A stretch of DNA of 18,808 nucleotides from CADCVW01 sp035644935. GTDB lineage: Bacteria > Pseudomonadota > Alphaproteobacteria > Sphingomonadales > Sphingomonadaceae. The stretch lies in NCBI GenBank assembly GCA_035644935.1, contig DASQNO010000095.1, positions 1 through 18,808 of the forward strand. The letters are read 5' to 3'. Under the pieces are notes generated by a model. The model made no database searches and was not told where the DNA came from. It saw nothing but the letters and a program-made list of their open reading frames with translations. Below, piece by piece: positions 14,054 to 18,808 of this stretch (within the stretch, counting starts at the first letter, position 1; each line of letters starts with the position of its first letter). The position numbers and the translations under genes were made by a program.

Positions 14054-16064
14054 CGACGCGGGTGATCGGCAGCCCGGCGAGCATCGCGCCGATCGCCGAC
14101 TCGTTCTCCTCGTCGAGATTGGCGGTGCCTTCGTCCAGGAACAGCGCGTCGGGGTCGCGGTAAAGCGCGCGCGCCAGCATAACGCGCTGGCGCTGGCCGG
14201 ACGACAACGCCGCGCCCATGTCGCCGATCAGGCTTTGATACGCCATCGGCATCCCTGCGATCGTGTCATGGATGCGGGCCATGCGCGCGGCCGCCTCGAT
14301 CGACCGGTCGTCGGGCGCGGTGTCGAAGAAGGAGATGTTGTCGGCCAGCGTGCCGGTCAGCAGATGATCGTCCTGCAGCACCGCGCCGATGCGCGCGCGC
14401 CACGCGGCTGTGTTGGCGGGGGTCAGCGGCTGGCCGTCGATCAGCAGCTTGCCGCCCGTCGGCGTCAGCAGGCCCAGCATGATCCGCATCAGCGTCGTCT
14501 TGCCGGCGCCCGACGGGCCGACGATCGCCGCGAAGCGCCCGGCCGGCACCTCGAAGTTCATGTCGTGCAGGATCGGCGGGTCGCTCGGCGAATAGGCGAA
14601 GCTCAGGTCCACGGCGCGGATCGACGGCGCGGGGAGCAGGCCCGCGCGCGGCGCGGCGGGGGCGACGTTCTCGCGCGGATGCGCGACGATGTCCGACAGG
14701 CGTTCGAGATGGACCGACAGCAGGCGGTAGCTTTCGGCATGGTCGATCAGCGCCGTCGCCGATGCGATAAAGCTCGAACGGTACGCCAGGAAGGCGATCA
14801 TCGTGCCGATCGTCATCGCGTCGGCGATGATCGCGCCCGCCGCCAGGTAGACGGTGAGCAGCAGCTGCAGCCCGAACAGCAGGTTTTCGGCCAGCCGCGT
14901 CCAGATCCTGTAGATCTGCTCGCGATAGTCGGCCGAGACGACCGCGGCGTAGCGGTTGCGCCAGCCGTTCTCGCGCATCGATTCGTGGACGTGGAGCTTG
15001 ATGGACCGGATCGCGCGGATCGACTCCATCAGGAAGGTTTCCTCGTTGGCGCGCGCGACGATCTCCTCTTCCGTGCGGCGGCGGAGCGCGGGGTACACGC
15101 TCAATCGCAGCAGGAGGTAGAGCAGGGTCGCGCCGACGGTGAGCAGCGCCAGCTGGACGCTGATCAGCGCCATCACCACCAGGGTGGTCAGCGCCAGCAC
15201 CGCGTCGATGCCGGCGTTGACGAAGCCGGTGGTCAGCAGCGACTGGATCGGCTGCGTCGAGCCGATGCGCGACAGCAGGTCGCCGACATGGCGCGATTCG
15301 AAATAGTTCATCGGCAGGCGGAAGAGGTGGCGCACGACATTGCCGCCGAGCTGGAACGAGATCGACTGGCCGAGCGTCAGCACTACCCACGACCGCAAGC
15401 CCTGGATGATCCCGTGCAGGATGTAGACCAGCCCGAACCCGACCAGCAGCAGCGTCAAGAGGTCCGTGTCGCTCTGCCCCACCGCCTCGTCGATCGTCAG
15501 CTGCATGAAGAAGGGCATGGCCAGCGTGATGAGCTGGAGCAGCAGCGACAGGGCGACGACCTGCACCATCGCAGCGCGATAGCCCGACAGCCGGCTCCAC
15601 AGGTCGCTGAGCCGCGTCGTGACGCGCGCGTCGACCGGCTTGAAGTCGGCGGACGGCGTGAGTTCCAGCGCCACGCCCGTGAAGTGCTTGCCGAGCTTGT
15701 CGACGCTCATCGTCCGGCGGCCGCCGGCCGGGTCGAGGATCGTGACGCGGCGGCCGGAGACGCTTTGCAGGACGACGAAGTGGTTCAAGTCCCAGTGCAG
15801 GATCGCGGGCAGCTGCAGCTTGGGAAGTTCGTCCAGCTCCAACCGCAGCGCGCGGGAGCTCAGCTCGAGTTCGGAGGCGACGGCGATCAGCTCGGCGATC
15901 GTCGCGCCCTTCATCGATCCCGGGAAGCGCCGGCGCAGGCCGCCGACATTGACGCGGTGTCCGTGATGCGCGGCGACCATGGCGACGCAGGTCAGCCCGC
16001 ATTCGGCCGCCTCCGACTGCAGCATCGGGCGGGGGCCGGAACTCCAGGGCCAATCGATGCTCAT
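13947..16064 (-). CDS. Peptidase (C39)-containing ABC exporter of bacteriocin/peptide type
   Basis: Inner-membrane ABC transporter that cleaves a double-glycine leader and exports the peptide. 705 residues, the usual length. The N-terminal C39 peptidase has oxyanion Gln16 and Cys22 in LQSEAAECGLTC, His95 in DLNHFVVL and Asp111 in ILDPAGG, so the catalytic set is complete. The transmembrane domain follows (about 165-440), then the ATPase with Walker A GPSGAGKTT, Q-loop VLQDDHLL, signature LSSGQRQR, Walker B ALFLDEGTANLD and H-loop VIAHRP. The start at 16064 overlaps the stop of the HlyD-type gene by 4 bp (ATGA), indicating translational coupling. It is closest in style to the CvaB/RaxB group. 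Its last codons lie just beside the DUF559 inverted repeat. Confidence 0.93.
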   Translation of the reverse strand: MSIDWPWSSGPRPMLQSEAAECGLTCVAMVAAHHGHRVNVGGLRRRFPGSMKGATIAELIAVASELELSSRALRLELDELPKLQLPAILHWDLNHFVVLQSVSGRRVTILDPAGGRRTMSVDKLGKHFTGVALELTPSADFKPVDARVTTRLSDLWSRLSGYRAAMVQVVALSLLLQLITLAMPFFMQLTIDEAVGQSDTDLLTLLLVGFGLVYILHGIIQGLRSWVVLTLGQSISFQLGGNVVRHLFRLPMNYFESRHVGDLLSRIGSTQPIQSLLTTGFVNAGIDAVLALTTLVVMALISVQLALLTVGATLLYLLLRLSVYPALRRRTEEEIVARANEETFLMESIRAIRSIKLHVHESMRENGWRNRYAAVVSADYREQIYRIWTRLAENLLFGLQLLLTVYLAAGAIIADAMTIGTMIAFLAYRSSFIASATALIDHAESYRLLSVHLERLSDIVAHPRENVAPAAPRAGLLPAPSIRAVDLSFAYSPSDPPILHDMNFEVPAGRFAAIVGPSGAGKTTLMRIMLGLLTPTGGKLLIDGQPLTPANTAAWRARIGAVLQDDHLLTGTLADNISFFDTAPDDRSIEAAARMARIHDTIAGMPMAYQSLIGDMGAALSSGQRQRVMLARALYRDPDALFLDEGTANLDEENESAIGAMLAGLPITRVVIAHRPLLVERADIVFRLEGGGLVEVTREREKEWV

Positions 16065-17305
16065 GACCGCATCGCCTTCAGCACGGGATCGAGAAACACT
16101 TCCCACAAGCTCCGGCGTTCGAGGACGAGGTTGGCGGCCAGCGTCATGCCCGCGCGCAACGGCCGGTCGGCGGCGGCGCCGCCCGTCGGGCGCGCATCGA
16201 CGCGGACGCGGACGCGAAACACGGGCTCGGTGATGCCAAGGCCCGGGTCGAGCGCCGCGGGTTCGGTAGGGACCGACGCGACGGCCGTGACGGTGCCGCG
16301 CCCGGCGCCGTGCTTTTGATAGGGAAAGGCGTCGAACAGCAGGCGGACGGGCTGGCCGGGCTGGACAAAGCCGATGGCCCGGGACGGGGCCCAGAGCTGG
16401 ACTTCGAGATCGCTGCCCCCCGGGATGATCGTGACCAGCGATGCGTCGGCCTGCGCGCGAAGGCCCACGCGCGCGCCGATGTCGCCGACGGTGCCCGCGA
16501 CGGGGGCGGTGAGGACCAGCCGGTCCTGCCGGGACAGCGCCGCGCGCTGTTCGGCGAGCACGGCGCGGCGGGCCGCGATCTCCGACGACGACTGGAACGC
16601 GCCGATGCGGCGGGCCGCGACCTGGCCGTCGATCGCACGCAGCGTTTCGCGCTGGGCGATCAGCCGTTCGGTAACGCCCTCCAGGTCGAGCCGGCGGGCG
16701 AGCAGCGCCGCGCGGGCCTCCTCCACCTGACGCTGCGTCCCCGCGCCTTCGCCCGCCAGCCGCGCGGTGCGGCGCGTGTCGGCCTCGGCCAGCGCGATCT
16801 GGCTGGTGCCCAGCGCCAGCTGGCGTTCCAGCGAGGCAATGGTGGCGGCAAGGCTGGCCTTTTGCTGATGCAGCGCGCCCGTTTCCGTCGCGCCCAGGCT
16901 GAAGGCGAGCCCCTGCTGGCGTGCGAGCTCCGCGTCCTGGCGGGCCAGTTCGGCAAGCTGCCCCGCCACGCCCTCGCTCCCCCCGCCGCGGCCGGAGGTC
17001 ATGGCCACCGTGACCAGCGCCGCCCCCGCCCCGACGCTTTCGCCCTCGCTCACGTGAACTTCGCGGATCTCCGCAACGCCCGGCGAATAGACCCGCGCGA
17101 TGCCGCCGGCGTGCGCCACCGTGCCGCGCACGGCGACCTTGCTCGCATATTGCCCGAACAGCAGCAGCAGCACGAGCGCGGCGACCGCGGCGGCGAGCAG
17201 CGCGGTGTAGAGGCGCGAGCCCGGCGGCGTCGCGGCGACCACCGCGCCTGTCAGCCGCTCGCGCCCGGCGTCGATCACTTCCTGCCGGAAGAGCTTGGTC
17301 TCCAT
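16061..17305 (-). CDS. HlyD-family membrane fusion protein of the peptide exporter
   Basis: Periplasmic adaptor linking the ABC exporter to an outer-membrane channel. 414 residues: a short cytoplasmic N-terminus, one transmembrane helix (about 33-51, ALLAAAVAALVLLLLFG), a first lipoyl-like half, a long helical hairpin rich in A/L/R/E/Q (about 120-255), a second lipoyl half (VLTAPVAGTVGDIGARVG) and a beta-barrel end. This fits the CvaA/RaxA-type adaptors. ATG 17305 is chosen; a TTG two codons upstream is possible, and no strong Shine-Dalgarno is seen. It is first in a two-gene operon with the C39 exporter (4-bp overlap) and divergent from the outer-membrane factor, its expected partner. Confidence 0.9.
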   Translation of the reverse strand: METKLFRQEVIDAGRERLTGAVVAATPPGSRLYTALLAAAVAALVLLLLFGQYASKVAVRGTVAHAGGIARVYSPGVAEIREVHVSEGESVGAGAALVTVAMTSGRGGGSEGVAGQLAELARQDAELARQQGLAFSLGATETGALHQQKASLAATIASLERQLALGTSQIALAEADTRRTARLAGEGAGTQRQVEEARAALLARRLDLEGVTERLIAQRETLRAIDGQVAARRIGAFQSSSEIAARRAVLAEQRAALSRQDRLVLTAPVAGTVGDIGARVGLRAQADASLVTIIPGGSDLEVQLWAPSRAIGFVQPGQPVRLLFDAFPYQKHGAGRGTVTAVASVPTEPAALDPGLGITEPVFRVRVRVDARPTGGAAADRPLRAGMTLAANLVLERRSLWEVFLDPVLKAMRS

Positions 17306-17440
17306 GTTCAAAGGCTGGCGTCCCGCGGGTTCGTCGAACCATCGCGATACGGGGGAAGTCTCAAAGCTGGGTTAAGGCGGGGTTGGGGATGTCGCGCGCG
17401 TTTTGCCGATCCTTAACTCCGCCGCTTTAGGCGTGGGCGG
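17306..17440. promoter_or_regulatory. Divergent exporter / outer-membrane factor intergenic region with palindromes
   Basis: A 135-bp region between two divergent starts. It contains the 13-bp palindrome GGTTCGTCGAACC (17328-17340, 6-bp arms around one base), close to the HlyD start and placed like an operator. It also holds an inverted pair GTTAAGG (17371-17377) / CCTTAAC (17411-17417). No convincing sigma-70 boxes are seen. Confidence 0.4.
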
Positions 17441-18793
17441 ATGAAGTACCGTTCCATGCCCTTGTTCCTGCTGGCTCCGGCGGCCGCGTGCGCGCCGACG
17501 GTGGAGCCGGCGATCGCGCCGAGGCTCGCGGCGGCGGAGTGGCGCGACGCCGGGCCGGCCGGCGGCATGGAGCTATACGCCGGCTGGGCGGCGTTCGGAT
17601 CGCCCGAGCTTGAGGCGCTGATCGCGCGGGCGCGGGCGGCGAATGCGGACATCGCGGTCGCCGCGGCGCGTGTGGTCCAGGCGCGCGGGCAACTGGGCGT
17701 CGCGCGGGCGGCCGGTCGGCCCCAGGTCACGGGCTTCGCCGATGCGCGCGCGTCGGGCACGGGCGGCGAGCGGGGGTTCCGGGACAACGACGCCTCACTG
17801 GGGCTCGACATCGCGTACGACGTCGACCTGTTCGGCGCGGTCGGGGCCGGGCGGCGCGCGGCGCTGGCGCGGCTGGCGGCGTCGCGGTTCGACCGGGACG
17901 CGGTGGCGCTGGCCGTCGAAGGCGACGTTGCGCGCGCGTTCGTCGGCCATGCCGCGTTGTCGGCGCGCATCGCCATCCTGCAACGGGCGCTGGGCAACGC
18001 CCGCGAGTTCGAGCGCATCGTCGGCGTGCGCGTGCGCGAAGGCGTGGCGACCAAGGTCGACTCGGGCCTGCAGGCGATCGAAGTGCGGCGGATCGAGGCG
18101 GAGCTGTCGCGGTTGACGGAGGCGCGGGCGCGGACGGGCAACGCGCTGGCGATCCTGGTGGGGGCGGAGGCGCCGACGTTCGCCGCCAGCCCTCCCGATC
18201 TCGGCACGCTGACCCCGCCGGCGTTCGACCCCGAGCAGCCTGCTGTTTTGCTCGCCCGCCGCCCGGACGTCCGCGCGGCCGAAGCGCGGATCGCGGCGGC
18301 GCAGGGCGATGTCGCCGGCGCGCGCGCGGCGTTCCTGCCGTCCTTGCGCATCTCGGCCGGTTCGCTGCTGGGAACGGGCGGCGGCGGGCCGCTGGGCTTC
18401 GCGCTGAACGCGGGGTCCAGCCTGCTCGCCCCGATCTTCGACGGCGGGCGGCTGCGCGGCGCGCTGCTCACCGCCAGAGGCGCCCAGGCGGAAACGCTGG
18501 AGGGGTATCGCCGCACGCTGCTGGTGGCGCTGGGCGAGGCGGAGGACGCGCTGACGGGGGTGGCGCAATCGCGCGTGCGCGGCGAGCTGCTGGCCGGCAC
18601 GATGACCGTCGCACGAACGACGGCGCGGCTGGCGCGGCGGCAATATGTCGAAGGCGCGGCGGACCTGCAGACCGTGCTCGATGCCGAACGGCGCGCGCTG
18701 GACGTCGAGGACGCGGCGGCGGTGGCGGCGGAGGATCGCCTGAACGCTGCGATCGACCTGTACCGGGCGCTTGGCGGCGGCCCGGCGGCTTAA
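17441..18793 (+). CDS. Outer-membrane factor lipoprotein, NodT/TolC family
   Basis: Forms the outer-membrane and periplasmic tunnel for tripartite export. 450 residues with a lipoprotein signal: MKYRSMPLFLLAPAAAC gives a lipobox with Cys17. Two OEP repeats follow, the first with ELEALIARARAANADIAVA and QARGQLGVARAAGRPQV, the second with LLARRPDVRAAEARIAAAQGD and ARAAFLPSLRIS. The protein ends YVEGAADLQTVLDAER and LYRALGGG, typical of the family. ATG 17441 has only a weak ribosome site; Met6 (17456) is an alternative that leaves a very short signal. NodT lipoproteins usually serve RND pumps, but divergence from the HlyD/ABC pair suggests it completes that exporter; this is inferred. Confidence 0.92.
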   Translation: MKYRSMPLFLLAPAAACAPTVEPAIAPRLAAAEWRDAGPAGGMELYAGWAAFGSPELEALIARARAANADIAVAAARVVQARGQLGVARAAGRPQVTGFADARASGTGGERGFRDNDASLGLDIAYDVDLFGAVGAGRRAALARLAASRFDRDAVALAVEGDVARAFVGHAALSARIAILQRALGNAREFERIVGVRVREGVATKVDSGLQAIEVRRIEAELSRLTEARARTGNALAILVGAEAPTFAASPPDLGTLTPPAFDPEQPAVLLARRPDVRAAEARIAAAQGDVAGARAAFLPSLRISAGSLLGTGGGGPLGFALNAGSSLLAPIFDGGRLRGALLTARGAQAETLEGYRRTLLVALGEAEDALTGVAQSRVRGELLAGTMTVARTTARLARRQYVEGAADLQTVLDAERRALDVEDAAAVAAEDRLNAAIDLYRALGGGPAA

Positions 18794-18808
18794 CGCGGCG
18801 GAAACCGG

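Noticed and set aside
14043..16319. A 758-codon plus-strand open frame opposite the exporter
   Set aside because: It is arginine/aspartate-rich with no family motifs and lies antisense to a well-supported gene in high-GC DNA, where stops are rare.
13947..17342. A single 1131-residue minus-strand open frame spanning the exporter and the adaptor region
   Set aside because: Only the part from ATG 16064 encodes the C39 exporter. The upstream part is an arginine-rich frame antiphase to the clear HlyD-type protein, so it is an accidental open frame.

Overview
The window is very GC-rich DNA carrying ordinary chromosomal genes of a free-living Gram-negative bacterium. I infer an alphaproteobacterium of the Sphingomonadaceae type. 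The grounds are the codon use, the short GTCATCCCGGCGAAAGCCGGGA repeats, the NodT-type outer-membrane lipoprotein, the stand-alone DUF559 gene inside GC-rich hairpin repeats, and the HDFNN-type hybrid kinase. This is pattern recognition; no database search was made.

Layout: (1) 2-6869, plus strand: two adjacent hybrid histidine kinases. The first is cut by the left edge. It carries a long array of 92-residue HAMP repeats, then GAF, HisKA, HATPase and two receiver domains. The second is receiver-PAS-HisKA-HATPase-receiver. (2) 6845-7059: REP-like hairpin repeats between convergent genes, including a 27-bp perfect inverted repeat that probably ends transcription from both sides. (3) 7075-8376, minus: UDP-glucose 6-dehydrogenase. 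(4) 8533-9804, plus: homogentisate 1,2-dioxygenase, sharing a CTAG with the stop codon of the convergent acetyl-CoA synthetase (9801-11747, minus). (5) 11831-13488, plus: an RNase H-fold protein, an aldo/keto reductase and a 51-residue small protein. (6) 13501-13943: a DUF559 (Vsr-like nuclease fold) gene framed by inverted GC-rich hairpin repeats, with visibly lower GC than its surroundings. (7) 13947-17305, minus: a C39-peptidase ABC exporter and its HlyD-type adaptor with a 4-bp start/stop overlap. (8) 17441-18793, plus and divergent: an outer-membrane factor lipoprotein. Together (7) and (8) make a complete type I (bacteriocin/peptide) export machine, but no substrate gene is visible.

How they work together: the kinases look like a sensory phosphorelay without a visible Hpt or DNA-binding output. 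The metabolic genes (ugd, hmgA, acs, aldo/keto reductase) look like single housekeeping or catabolic genes rather than one pathway. The two items most worth following are the exporter with an intact leader-peptidase site but no cargo, and the DUF559 gene inside inverted repeats, which resembles a small mobile or mobilised cassette.
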